A stretch of 64,000 bases of DNA from NCBI GenBank assembly GCA_021018815.1, contig JAITYX010000046.1:3785501-3849500 (forward strand). Direction: 5' to 3'. The position numbers and the translations under genes are program-made. This DNA is from Talinum fruticosum (Eukaryota > Streptophyta > Magnoliopsida > Caryophyllales > Talinaceae). The notes under the pieces were generated by a model. The model saw only the letters and a list, made by a program, of their open reading frames with translations. It made no database searches and was not told where the DNA came from. The number at the start of each line of letters is the position of its first letter. Within the stretch, counting starts at the first letter, position 1. Below, in pieces: positions 47,401 to 58,700 of this stretch.

Positions 47401-47927
47401 GAACCACGGCCCGGGACCCCTTGGAGGGCCGCCACCGCAAAGCTTCCCCACTCGTGTCGGGTCTCTTTTTTTTAAAGGATTGATTTTGAAGATAGTTTTT
47501 GAAAGTCGATTTTAGAATGTGAGGATGAACCTTTTATTAAGATTTCGAATTTTATCAAGTCAAGTTGAAATGAATTAAATCATATTTGATTGATGATTTT
47601 ATTAATCATTTTATTTTATGAATTATTTTTAGAAGTCCTAGGATATTGTTTGTTAATTAAAAGATAAATAAAATTAGGGTTAGGGTTCTTCCAAGAGGCT
47701 TTTGGGAAAGACTGGTGTGAAAACACCAATCTAGACCGAAGCCTCGCCTGCCAACCACCGAGCACGAGTGGCGGCCTGTTCCCGGAGATGGCGAGCGCCG
47801 GCCAAAAGCAAGGGCTGACAGAGTCACCTCGGCCACTGCCCTAGTTGACATATTCAACACCTTAAACGTTTTATCCTACAAATCGGAAAACTATAGGGAT
47901 GCAGATTTAGACCAAAATAAATAAAAG
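47401..47927 (-). other. 5' leader of Tat element 1
   Basis: This non-coding stretch lies between the primer binding site (47928-47938) and gag. It aligns in reverse with 15976-16600, including aatcttaataaaaggttcat and ggttcctacaaac. GC-rich text at 47690-47850 alternates with AT-rich parts. Confidence 0.65.
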
Positions 47928-47938
47928 GGAGTCGCCAG
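47928..47938 (-). other. Primer binding site of Tat element 1
   Basis: The minus strand reads tggcgactccc, a phrase seen at the PBS of Tat/Ogre-type elements, where it pairs with a tRNA (reported as Arg in Ogre). It lies at the lower end of the LTR at 47939-50210. Confidence 0.65.
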
Positions 47939-50210
47939 TAAGTTTTTAGTAAAGAAAAACTAACAAAAATAAAATTTTCTCTTTCAATCTTAATATGAGA
48001 CAATTAAGACTGAAAGAGGCTAAAAATGACTCCATCAATCTTGAACCAAGAATTGGATTCAGGGGTGAGGGTACGAAATGTTGGGACAAACCCTTCCGTT
48101 CCGCCCGTCCGAAGACGGCCATTACTAATTCGGGTAGTGTGTTAATAAAGATGTAAGAAAGCAAGCATAAAACATGCGAAACAAAATTAAAGCAACCAAA
48201 ACATAAATAGGAAAATAATAAAGGAAAGCGGTAAAGAAAGCGATAAAAGAAAGAAAAGCGGGAAATAAAGGTACATCGGTCGAGGAGAAAATTAAAGCGA
48301 TTACATCTCTTAAACCACAATTCGGAAAGCGAATAAAACAGAAATAAATATAACTGTACAAAGGCTGAAATATGGCCCTTAGGTTGTCCCACCTTGTTGA
48401 TCTATATCTGCTTGCCGGATCTCTCGATGCAATGGTGACAATCCAAAGAAAAGGGCTAGTTTTGTGATTGGAGTTTAGGGTATGGTAGTCATAAGTTGAA
48501 TGGATGCTCGGAGACCAGAATAATTGAATATTCTTTGGCTCTTTGCACAGATTCAATGGTAGCAGGTAGAAAAGATGAATGTTCAAGATCAATTTTGGCG
48601 GAGTAACGTTTAGATGAAAGTATTCTAGTTAGCTTTCTGCAGCGTGATGCTAAGGCAAAAAGCCGTATAGGAATGAGAGTCATACGTCTCTATTTATAGG
48701 AGAGGACCTTGGTGACAAATGACCTAAGGTTTGTCTCCATTCAGCCGTCCAAATAGCTGAAAGAAAAGCGGACCATTCCTTAAGAGATAGAACCGAGATC
48801 GGACCATGATAAAACCGAGATAGAACCAGTGAAAAATGGGAAGGCGGGCATCGGCCAACCGGAGCCTCCTAGGGTTTTATTCCCTAGTTGTGCCTCTAAG
48901 GACTCTCCAAGCTCAAAACATAGTGTTCCACCATGCTTCTAGAAGGGTGGCGCTGCCATGATGTCGTTTAGGGGAAAGCTTCTAGCCTCGTGTGGGCTGT
49001 CTTATGAAGCTCAAAACGCAGCACTTTGATTCTCCCGATCGTGAAATGCAACGCTTTAACGTCATCTTTGGGTCTTCGGTTCCTTGTCTGTCTTGGACAC
49101 AAATAGAATGCAGTATTCTACACTTGGAATTTCCTCGCATACATCATGGGACTCCACAATCTCTCGAGGTTGAAATATGGCCTTCGAGTTGTCCCACCTC
49201 GCCGATGTGGATCTCCTCGTCGGATCTTTTGATGCAATGGTGACAATCCGAAGAAAACGGCTAGTTTTGTGAATTGAGTTTAAGGTACGGTAGTGATCGG
49301 TTGAATGGATGCCCGGAGACAAGAATAATTGAATATTCTTTAGCTCTTTGCACGGATTCACCGGTAGCAAGTCAAAAAGATGAATGTTCAAGATCAATTT
49401 TGGCAGAGTAACGTTTAGATCGAGTATTCTGGTTAACTTTCTGCAGCGTGATGCTAAGGCAAGAAGCCAGTATAGGAATGAGAGCCATACGTCTCTATTT
49501 ATAGGAGAGGACCTAGGTCACAAATGACTTAGGGTTAGCCTCCATTCAGCCGTCCAAATAGTTTAAAGAAAATCAAACTATTCTTTAAGAGATAAAACCG
49601 GATCGAACACGATAATATCGGATAGAACCGAGTGAAAAATGGGAAGGTCTGGCGTCGACCAACCGGAGCCTCCTAGGGTTTCGTGCCCTAGTTGTGCCTC
49701 TAAGGACTCTCCAAGCTCAAAACACAGCGTTCCACCATGCTTCTAGAAGGCGGGCGCCGGCCATGACGTCATTTAGGGGGAAAGCTTCTAGTCTCGTGTG
49801 GGATGTCTTATGAAGCTCAAAATGCAGCACTTTGATGCTCCCGATCATGAAATGCAACGGTTTAACATCGCCTTCCGGTCCTTAGCTCCTTGTCCGACTT
49901 GGACACAAGTAGAATGCAATATTCTGCATTTGAAATTTCCCAAGCACACATCATGGGACTCCACAATCTCTAAAGGCTCGGCCGGGCTCTTGGACGGTCC
50001 GAAAGAAAAGGGATTTGTGGACGGACCCAAGACAAAAGGCTATTTCGAGTGGTGTTGGGGGTTCTTTGTGGTTTACTAGCTTATATTACACCGATCGATC
50101 ACGATGCTGGAATCCAAATCCGTAAACAGGACTCGGGATTATTATCATCGGGCCGATAAAACAAAACACGAAATAACGAGATAAAGGACGATACTTTTTA
50201 CGTGTCTACA
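47939..50210 (-). mobile_element. Tat LTR with internal tandem duplication, shared by two elements
   Basis: On the minus strand it begins TGTAGACACGTAAAAAG at 50210 and ends beside the PBS at 47938. A polypurine tract lies just above 50210. So it has the 5'-LTR neighbour (PBS) on its low side and the 3'-LTR neighbour (PPT) on its high side. It contains about 805 bases twice in tandem, so the TATA box and start region (ctctatttataggagagg on the plus strand) are present twice, near 48690 and 49496. Open frames on both strands inside it are chance. Confidence 0.8.
48370..49980 (-). repeat. 805-base tandem duplication inside the Tat LTR
   Basis: 48370-49174 and 49175-49980 are copies at an offset of 805-806. 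Examples are gatgcaatggtgacaatcc at 48426 and 49231, and cttatgaagctcaaaa at 49001 and 49807. Divergence is moderate with small indels. Confidence 0.88.
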
Positions 50211-50225
50211 GTCAGCCCCCACTAT
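50211..50225 (-). other. Polypurine tract of Tat element 2
   Basis: The minus strand reads atagtgggggctgac immediately before the LTR start TGTAGACACG. This is the expected position and composition of a Ty3/gypsy polypurine tract. Confidence 0.75.
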
Positions 50226-50779
50226 GACCGAGTCTATAAAGAAGAAGGGTCAAAGTAGACACTAAAGGGTACTTACCTCAATTTTTTAAGGCATTGTGTG
50301 ATACTTGGAATTGGTTGTAGTCAAACCTGAACTCCAAAGTAAGACTTGAACTTGATCGCGATGCATGGGTTCTAAAGTTCAGTAAAAGGATCTTAAGCTT
50401 GGCTTGATCGAGCCTAAAGCTTGGCATATTTCAATGCTGAAACTTCGATCGTCTTTTTATCTGAAGTTTGGTGTGTTTTGATGCTAAAACTTTGATCATC
50501 TTTTGACTTGAAGCTTGGTTGGATAATCTACTATGCTAGCACACTTGTTAGTGTATAACTGTATTGACAAAAGATCGGTGTTTTTACCTGGATAATTCAA
50601 TTGAAACGAGACTCATCAAATTGTTCGAAAAAGCTGATTAGTAGGCTTGGAAAAGGGGTGCATGGTGTGTTTCATTTTGTACACCAACTCTTCATCTTAC
50701 TCTTGTTCTCCTCTTGCATTTCCTTGGTTTACTTCTTCTTGAAACCTAGTTGGTTCTCAAGAATTCCTTGTTTTAAAAA
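50226..50779. other. 3' untranslated spacer of Tat element 2
   Basis: No protein match is seen. There is a short diverged direct repeat: aagcttggcatatttcaatgctgaaacttcgatcgtctttt near 50411 and aagtttggtgtgttttgatgctaaaactttgatcatctttt near 50463. The pyrimidine-rich part at 50665-50740, just before the antisense gene, could be its leader. Confidence 0.55.
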
Positions 50780-52282
50780 ATGCCTAGAAGAAAGGCTCAT
50801 CTCGTAGGAAGAACTAGAGCTGAGAGTCTTACTCAAGACTCCTTTCTTGAGCATGAATGGTATCCACAAAATGAATGGAACCCAAGTGATCTTCTCGTTG
50901 AACCTGAAAGCCATGTTTCCTCACTTGCTATCTCCTCTTCGGTAAACTAATTGGCTTAAACCTCTTCATTTGCTCATTTAGAGTAAAGTCTTAGCCAAAA
51001 TCTTGTTAGATTTTGTCTTGCGAAGGGCTCAATTCGAAGCAGTGGAACCATTCCAAAGTTCATGAAGACCTGTGAGGGGATGCACTTTCCTCTCGGAGAA
51101 CATCATGTATAATGCTAGGTTTGGACCTCTCTACATCGCATTACGCCATCTCATTGATACGAAGGAGAGGGATCCTATTAGAGCCATCGGTGAGCGTCTT
51201 TGGGATACCACCAACACGTTCCACCTCACCTTTGGTGAAATGATAATAACTCCTTTCGATTTCACTGTTTTATCCGGTTTAGGCTTCTCAACGGAACCTT
51301 TAGCTTATGACCGGAATTTGTCCAAAAATCCCGACAACTGCTGTCATCTCTTCAGTCCTGTAGCCGACATATTTCCACATAATAATCACTTCAAATATAC
51401 CATTCTTTGTGAGGCTTTTGAGGATGAAGCTTGCAGGCCTTAACTTTCTCCTTAACAACAAGTTTGAGTCGTGCTTACTCTTCTCTTGAGCATGGTCCTC
51501 TTTTCGGATCAGGTTGCCCAGGTTCATGTTCACTATTTGGTGAACCTAGTGGATCTTAATAAAACAAGGGAGCTCAATTAGGGTACTCCTTCATATACTT
51601 GATTTAGTAAACTGTAGTCGTGGTTGTACGAATGCTTTCCGGATCTCTCTCCTAGCTCAACGAATCGGCCCACGTTCTCGGCGTCCGTATCATAGGCTAA
51701 AATAAATCTTGAGCGACCCAAAATACATGAGATAGGCTTTTTGAGGGCATCCCTCAACCGCGTTGACTCGGTATGTTACTTCTACTCTCAAAATAGGCTA
51801 AAATGAGCTTTTCAAAACACTTTCAGCATTCTGGTAATGCCCACAGCCTGGACCACTGCCTGTGGGGCCACTTGTGGTGCAGTCTAGCCTCTTATGTCTA
51901 TAGTTTTTCGTTCATTTTCTTGTTGTCTTTCATGCCTGCTTGCTGATTTCTCAATAATTCTTCTATGTAGGCCAATTTCCATCCTTAGGCCCAACTGCAA
52001 CTTCCTCAAAATGTCCTCGTGGCTCGAGAATTGAGTAAGAGAAGGATCTTGTTTGAAGGTCCTTTTGGATTTTGTTGGTATCTTGGAGAGAGGGTCACTC
52101 CTCAAATTCGTGTTAACACATGGCCTCAATTTGTTCCGGTCGATCCTCCTTCGACTATGTTCTATTTTTATTCTCTTTCTTGGGTCGAGCAAACGGCGGC
52201 CATGGTGGGTTGTCCGTTTACTTCACTTTTGAACTTACACACCTCCTACGCCTATCATGCGTCTTGCATCATGACCCAACTA

Positions 52283-52352
52283 GTAAGTGCTCAACTCCTC
52301 TCTTAAAATCTATAATTTCTTGTATGGAAATTAATCATCATCTTCTTTTTAG
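52283..52352 (+). other. Spliceosomal intron in antisense gene 1
   Basis: The 70-base intron starts gtaagtgc and ends cttctttttag. It is in phase 0: the frame ends at CTA and resumes with CTC ACT CCC. Confidence 0.75.
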
Positions 52353-52489
52353 CTCACTCCCGCTGATATTCACATTCCAAGTCTCAAGGTAGATGTTACT
52401 ATGCCCGGGGACCTCCTCATTCCATTATCATTCCCGAAATCCCGAAAGAGGAATGTCTTGGGCATCCCTTTCCTAGAAACTGGCAAGGG

Positions 52490-52569
52490 GTAAGAGTTAT
52501 GTGCTCTTTTCCTTTTAGTGGCGTGCTAAAAGTATCTTCTTTGTTGCTAACCTCAAATAAACTTCGCAG
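52490..52569 (+). other. Spliceosomal intron in antisense gene 1
   Basis: The 80-base intron starts gtaagagtt and ends aacttcgcag. The joined frame is off by two bases at an AAGGGG run, so the donor side may carry a small indel. Confidence 0.65.
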
Positions 52570-52668
52570 TATGACCGGGAGAAATTTAGAACTATATCTA
52601 TAAGATTTCGATCGACTATTCCCGATATCCAGAATTTCTTCACTGGACGATCTTTCTCTTCTTCTCGA

Positions 52669-52743
52669 GTATGTCCTCAATTAGTGTAGTGCTAAATTCT
52701 TTTAGCTTTTAGTGATATGCTAATTGCTTTCTTGATCTTGTAG
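52669..52743 (+). other. Spliceosomal intron in antisense gene 1
   Basis: The 75-base intron starts gtatgtcc and ends gatcttgtag. It is in phase 0 between CGA and AGA CGC CAA. Confidence 0.7.
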
Positions 52744-53256
52744 AGACGCCAATCGAGAGTCACTCCTTCCGATAGTCTACCCGGTGCGCTTGAGACATCA
52801 TCCCAAACTTATGAACAATAAATGCCTTCTAGTAGCAATGCTAGACAAGGCGCGTCACGACGTTCTTTGCGGCGTGCTCACCATAGAAGTGCGTCCAAGG
52901 CAGGACCTAGTCCTTCCGGGCGTAATATTTCGATGATGGACAAGGATTATCTACGGAGAGCTTGGACATTGTACCCTTACATGCCCTTGATCGACACGGA
53001 AACCCTCTTCACTTCCCTCGGTCTTCTTATAGCGGACCATCACATGAGGCTTCTCAATCTTGGGACCAAGGAGATGGTTCATACCAAGGTGATGCAGGTG
53101 GCCAATTCTCTACGTCCTGTCTTGGAAGACTTCGGGAATTACATGTTTGATGATGACTCGATGGTGACTTCCTTGCTGCTTATTAATGGACTCCTTGTAG
53201 GGTGTTTGTTTATATATTATTTATTGTGTAATGAAGACTCTTATGCAATGAGATGA

Positions 53257-53597
53257 AATGCAAGACTCGATTCTAAAAATGCGTTCTTTTATTTAATATG
53301 ATGCACAAAACTTAGGAAAAATAATAAAGACAAAATTTTAAAAAATGGGCACTAGCCTCGATTCCCCTTAAAAGAAAATAATAAAAAGAAAATAAGAAAT
53401 CTCAAGTGCATAGTCCAAGCAATGTGCGCTCCATGAGTTGGGACAATAAATAAAATAACCAAGGACTGCTCGAACCCTTAAGGAAACACGAAACAGGCCG
53501 AGCTTGAAGGAGGCCGACGCCGGCTGTCTAGGAGTCCCACAAGGGCTGTAGTGCATTGTAGTGCTACTCATAATAGGATTCGAAGAGCTCCAGAAAA
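53257..53597. other. AT-rich spacer between the two antisense genes
   Basis: The stretch is non-coding and A-rich (53280-53395), with a GC-richer part at 53490-53530. No element ends or protein matches were seen. Confidence 0.6.
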
Positions 53598-55277
53598 ATG
53601 CCTATAAATACGATCGCTCGGCGCAACAAGAAATACAACCACGAAAGCCTTCACTTAGCCGCAAAATATCCTTCTCTTACAACCCTACATAGAACCATAG
53701 ATTTCATGACCGAACTAACCCGGTGGATGCATGAGATGAGTAACATGGATAGGTCGGGGTTAGCCAATTATGGGCTAAATGTCCTCTTTAGCATTCGTCG
53801 AGTGAAATTTATTGGCCTTTCCTAAGGGCCGTTGTAGCTTATTGGGATCACCATCATTATGTTTTCAGGTTTGGGGAGAACGAACTATGTCCCTTGTCCG
53901 AAGAGTTTGATGCCATCCTAGGCGGTTTTAAGCAAACAAAACCAAATGTGCTTATTAGGAATACTTATTGGGAATCACGTTAGCTTAACAAATCCAATGA
54001 AGCATTACCGCAACGTGTATGCTTATGATGAGTCCATCATTATCCCGAGAAGACAAGCTATAATTACATGCCCGATAGGGGAATTCCTGTTACTAGGGGT
54101 ACGAGGACTTGGCCCGGCGTCCCTGCTAAGCCTCGGTGGACGAGTTAGAGTATTATTGTTCCATAACTTCACTAATAGTTGCTTGAAACAATCATTGGCT
54201 TATATCGAGTTGAAGTCGATGTTGAACAAAATTTCCGGGTAACCCCTGTTGTTACAAGTAAGCACTAAAATAAACGGAAGCAAATGACGGAAATCGGGCT
54301 GCGGCGCCGACCGGAGGTGGAAGTCCGGCTCCCGCCATAGGCCTAGGTGCCTTCGGTTTAAGCCCAAAACCTAACTTTCGTTCCTGCCTCTGCTGCCACT
54401 ATATTTTTTTATTTCGATTTTGCTCTCGTTGGGCCAAAAAGTTAGACTTTGACCGTGCAAGACACTAATTTTTGATTTTGCATCCGTGATGTGCGGATCC
54501 GGCTAATGGAACATCTAAAAATCATAGAAGCTGCCCTAGCTTGGACACGTACCTAGCAACTCACTTTTGTCGGCGTAAACGGACATCATTGGTAGTTGAC
54601 CGTCCCGCTTCTCGATGGGAAGAATTCCTAAAAATCACAGCCATGATCCGTTATGGTATGTTAAGCATTAGAAGGTATCCCAATTCAAAACGTATTCGCA
54701 CAACATCCATGCATTCACCTATTGGGCCTGGATGAGAGCACTTATTACTTTCCAAGTCGTGTTGTGCGAAAAATCGGCAGAGAGCAAGTGATTCCACTAA
54801 TGGATTGCATCCGGCCCGCTACTTTTGACTTGTTTAGAGGACACGACAGCTTTAGACGAATTGGGTCATGGCCCGAGTATTGAAGAGGTCTTTCAAAGCT
54901 GTTGACTCCTCGCAACCCTACCGACACCTAACGAAATTGCAAATACTATTGTTTCTCCTTCTTATCTAGAGTGGATAATAGAAGTCGACCCCGAGTGACA
55001 AAAAGCACTAAGGCTTAGAGAATTAAACCCTAAAGAAGTTGTTCCTGCTGCTGCCCCTCCGGAAATCCATGAAATAAACCCTCATATGGCTGCTGCTACC
55101 CCTCTACAAATCAGTGAAATAAACCCTCGGATGGCTGCTTGCGCTTATCAAAAAGAAACGGAAGCCAAAGAAAATGAAGAAAGGAGAGCTCGACGAATTC
55201 AAGAGCTAAAGGAACACACCCGAGATGAGGAAACTAAGTCTAGCGATCTTAAAGCAAAGAAAGTGAAAATAGACTAG
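53598..55277 (+). pseudogene. Antisense gene 2 of Tat element 2 (DUF7745-like)
   Basis: The plus strand reads, in broken frames, MTELTRWMHEMSNMDRSGLA and LNVLFSIRRVKF (53705-53815). AYWDHHHYVFRFGENELCPL with EEFDAILGGF follow (53835-53930), then a decayed middle, RWEEFLKI near 54620, YYFPSRVVRKIGREQVIPLM (about 54740-54800) and a charged coiled-coil tail (KETEAKENEERRARRIQELK, 55150-55215) ending at a TAG at 55275. The ENELCP-EEFDAILG pattern and the C-terminal FPSRVVR-IG motif match plant retrotransposon-borne ORFs I know as DUF7745-like. A nine-codon duplication near 55066-55130 repeats EINP-MAA. Frames are broken in several places. Function is unknown. Confidence 0.6.
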
Positions 55278-55680
55278 GACTCGAATTCTTTAGGAGTTTG
55301 AGATAGAATAAAAGGAGGATTACTTTTTCCTTTTTAGAATAGTGTTTATTTGTTTTATAAGTAGTATGTTGCAATTAAAATTCCTTTTATTAGCTATGTA
55401 TTCGGGTAAGTAGTAGGCTTACCCCTATTGAATAAAAGTAAGTGTTATGCTATACTTTTGTATTTGTATCGCTCACTTAGAGGTAGAATAATAATAGTAA
55501 AAGCAAACCAACATACATATTGGACCGTCTACTTGGACTATCCAAGCAAATTAACGAACCAAAGAAAACCAGAAAAAGAAAAGGAAAACCGTGGCCCGAC
55601 CGGTTCCACGTTGACCGGGTGGTGGCCGGCACTGCATTGGCCAAACCTGGTTGGGCTGGGCTCGACCTACTACCTAGGAG
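55278..55680. other. Spacer between antisense gene 2 and pol
   Basis: This is an AT-rich stretch without coding similarity, apart from a GC-rich part at 55590-55670 (ccacgttgaccgggtggtgg). Both converging coding regions, antisense gene 2 and pol, would end transcription here. Confidence 0.55.
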
Positions 55681-58600
55681 TATGCTAAGTATAGTATTTC
55701 TTGAACTGATCCAGATTAGTATACTCGAAAGATCTCTTCTCCTTCTAAATTAGTTAATTTTATCGCTCCGTCGGGTACAATCTTATTAAGTATAAATGGG
55801 CCCTACTAGTCGGGCTTAAATTTCTATTATGGATCTTGAATTGGAGCTCTCACCTCTTTAAGGACTAAATCCCCAATTTGCAAGTTGCGAGGCTTAACCT
55901 TCTTATTGAATGCCCCGGATATACGAGCTTGGTATATTTGGACATTATGCAGGGCTTTGAGGCGCCTCTCATCCAACAACAATAATTCCTCATAACGTGC
56001 TTTAGCCCACTCAGCTTACGGAATCGACTCTCAATAATTATCCTCAATGAAGGAATGATAATCTCAACTAGAAGGACTGCTTCCATGCCATAGAATAGGG
56101 AGTAAGGCGTTGCTCCCGTGGAGGATCTAATAAAAGTTCTATAACCCCACGGAGCGAAAGGTAATTGATCCGGCTAATCCTTGCGAGTAACTCGCCACTT
56201 TTTCCACTATTCTCTCGGATGTTCTTATTAGCGGCTTCAATCTGCTCCGTTGGTCTAAGGATGATATGGAAAAGATTTATAATGCCGGATTTTATACTTA
56301 TCCAACAAATTCGCTACTTCCTTCTTGAAATGACTACCATGATCACTTATAAGCTCGTGAGGCACTCCATAACGACAGATAATATTCCAGGTGATGAATT
56401 TTGCTACTGTTTCGACGTCGGGGTTGCATAAGAAGCTACTTCTACCCATTTGGTGAAGTAGTCGATTGGTACTAACACGAATTCGTGACCACCTGTTCCA
56501 TTAGGAGTCACCTTGCCAATAATGTATATTCCTCAAACTGAAAACGACCAAGGTGAGGATAATGTAGTGAGAAATGACGGGGATTGGTGTTGTAAATTTA
56601 TATATACCGACATTTATAGCGGCTTTGACAAAGTCGTGACAATATGCTTCCATAGTCGACCAATAATAACCAAGTCTCTTAACCTTCTAGACCAATATTC
56701 TACCATTCATATAAGGTCCGCATTCTCCTCCATGAATCTCTTCCATAATGCGCTTTCCTTCATGTTGATTGAAACAAAGTAAGCTGATCCCGAGTTAGTT
56801 TTTTGAACAATTATCCTTGGTTGAGGAAGAATTGTGTGGCCAACATCCTGATGGCACATTGGGCTCTAGGTGTGGAGTCCAAAGGATATTCTTGCTTATC
56901 CAAATACCGATAAATATAATGATACAAACTGGTATGGCCAATGTTAGATACTTCTAACGCATAGATGTATGTAGGTCGACTCGTCGCTCGATGTGAACAA
57001 GCATTGAGTGATACCAATAGAAATACCGATCATGGATGCTAACTTAGCTAGTGCATCCGCAAGCCGATTATCATCCCTAGGAAGGTAAGTGAAGGAAATC
57101 TTCTCGAATTGTTTAGATAATTCCGTCAAATATGCTTGGTAGGGTGCCAAGGTTTCACTATGTACCTTCGACCTTTGCGAAATTTGGTTGATAATCGGAC
57201 TAGAGTCACCGAAAACCCGGATGTTCTTGACCCCGATCTATGTTGAAGGTTTAAGTCCTTTGATGTAAGTTTCGTACTCTGCAGACATTATGGTGACCTC
57301 GAAATCTAGCTTAATTGAAATGGGAGTATGTGCTCCCTGCGATGAGACCAAAAGAATCCCTACTCCAAAGCCCTTCGATTGGAAGCACCTTCAAAGTACA
57401 TTGTTCAAACGTCCACCTCTACTTGTAAAATATCTTTGTCCGGGAAGTCAAGGTATTTGGGTTGCTATTTAGGCATGGGTAGATCTACTAAGAACTCGGA
57501 TACCACTCTTCCTTTGATCGCTTTTGAGGAACAAACTTGAGCTCGAATTCGACGACATGACAGTCCATCAATCTATCTTACTCGCTGATAGTCGGTTGCT
57601 CAAATATGTACTTAACAGGATTCATGGGTGCTACCACATGTACCATGTGGGTCAAGATGTAGTGTTTGATCTTCTTGGTAGCCAAAACTAAAGCCAAAGA
57701 TATCTTCTCTAATGGTGTATATCTAGTCTCATAATCCAGGAACTTCTTATTGAAATAGTAGATCGCGCGTTCTTCTTTTCTGTCTTTCTAAGCTATCATG
57801 GGTCCCATAGCTGTCTCTGTTGTGGTGAGATACAAAAGCAAAGGCTTCCCTAATTGGGGTGGGACTAAAACTGGAGGATTAGCCTGGTATTCCGTAACCT
57901 TCTCTAATGCTTGTTGGCACTTGACATCCCAAATGGGCTCGGATCCTTTCTTTAACTTCTTGAAAATGGGTTCACAAAGCATAGTCGGCTTTGATATGAA
58001 ATGACCGATGTACTCGTAAACATCCTAGAAAGCCTCTTATTTTCTTCTCTGTACTTGGTGGAGGGATCTCCTTAATAGCCTTGATCTTGGATAGATCAAC
58101 TTCGATTCCTCTAAGACTCGACAACATAGCCTAACAGCTTACTGAGAGGTTATCCTAAAGGCACACTTTTGAGGGTTAAGGCGCATGTTATACTTTTCGA
58201 GTCTATGGAACAATTTACTTAGGTTGGGTAAGTGCCCTACCCTATCCTTGGATTTTATGATCATATCATCTACCTATACTTCAGCTTCTTTATGGATTAT
58301 ATCATGCAGTAGTGTCGTTGTTGTCCTCTCGTTACGTTGCACCCACATTTTTTATCCCAAATGGCATCACCACGTAGCAGGAAGTCCCCCATTGAGTGAC
58401 AAAGGTCATCTTTTCCATGTCTTCCTCAGCCATCTTCACCTGATTATACCCGGCGTAACCATCCATAAACGAGAGTAAACCATGACCCACTGTATTATCT
58501 ATTAGAAGATTAATATGAGGCAACGGGAAATCACCTTTAGGATCGGCCTTGTTTAAATCCCTAAAGTCGACGCACATACGAACCCCGCCATCTTTCTTTG

Positions 58601-58700
58601 AGACTAGAACTATATTTGCTACCCACTGAGGATAGTAAACTACTTTAATAAACCCAGCCTCCAATCTTAACCTCTTGGGGTTAATCGGTTAAACCTAGAT
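55681..58700 (-). pseudogene. Tat element 2: RT, RNase H and integrase
   Basis: In element order, RT at 58332-58664 has FIKVVYYPQWVANIVLVSKK, VRMCVDFRDLNKADPKGDFP and GYAGYNQVKMAEEDMEKMTF, ending YVVMPFGIKN. RT/RNase H pieces LLYLTTTETAMGPMIA lie at 57788-57850. RNase H ends with YQAYLTELSKQFEKISFTYL and DDNRLADALAKLASM (57030-57130). Integrase has WNIICRYGVPHELISDHGSH (second Asp; about 56340-56400) and KYKIRHYKSFPYHP. Its end has MEAVLLVEIIIPSLR and GDLVLKEVRAPIQD, then GPFILNKIVPDGAIKL near 55760-55800. This is Tat/Ogre-lineage pol. Frameshifts and stops are frequent. Confidence 0.85.

Larger units (their letters stand above)
50780..53256 (+). pseudogene. Antisense gene 1 of Tat element 2: plant mobile domain, with introns
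   Basis: The plus strand, opposite to pol, carries a multi-exon gene. Exon 1 starts at ATG 50780 (MPRRKAHLVGRTRAESL) and ends near a gtaaac at 50942. The mobile-domain core at 51072-51443 has YIALRHLIDTKE, WDTTNTFHLTFGEM and FTVLSGLGF. Later exons hold FEGPFGFCWYLGERV and TAAMVGCPFTSLLNLHTSY (to 52282), LTPADIHIPSLKVDV (52353-52489), YDREKFRTISIRFRSTIPD (52570-52668) and RRQSRVTPSDSLPG (from 52744). A GR-rich stretch and an alpha-helical end follow. Introns 52283-52352, 52490-52569 and 52669-52743 have GT-AG ends. Three TGG Trp codons near 51580-51615 are now stops. PMD proteins are linked to silencing in plants; the role of element-borne copies is unknown. Confidence 0.72.

Noticed and set aside
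47946..48592. Two 148-155 codon minus-strand frames with hydrophobic stretches resembling membrane segments
   Set aside because: They lie in the Tat LTR downstream of its TATA box. The related plus-strand LTR at 14851-15975 is not open in the same way, so they are chance frames in T-rich text.
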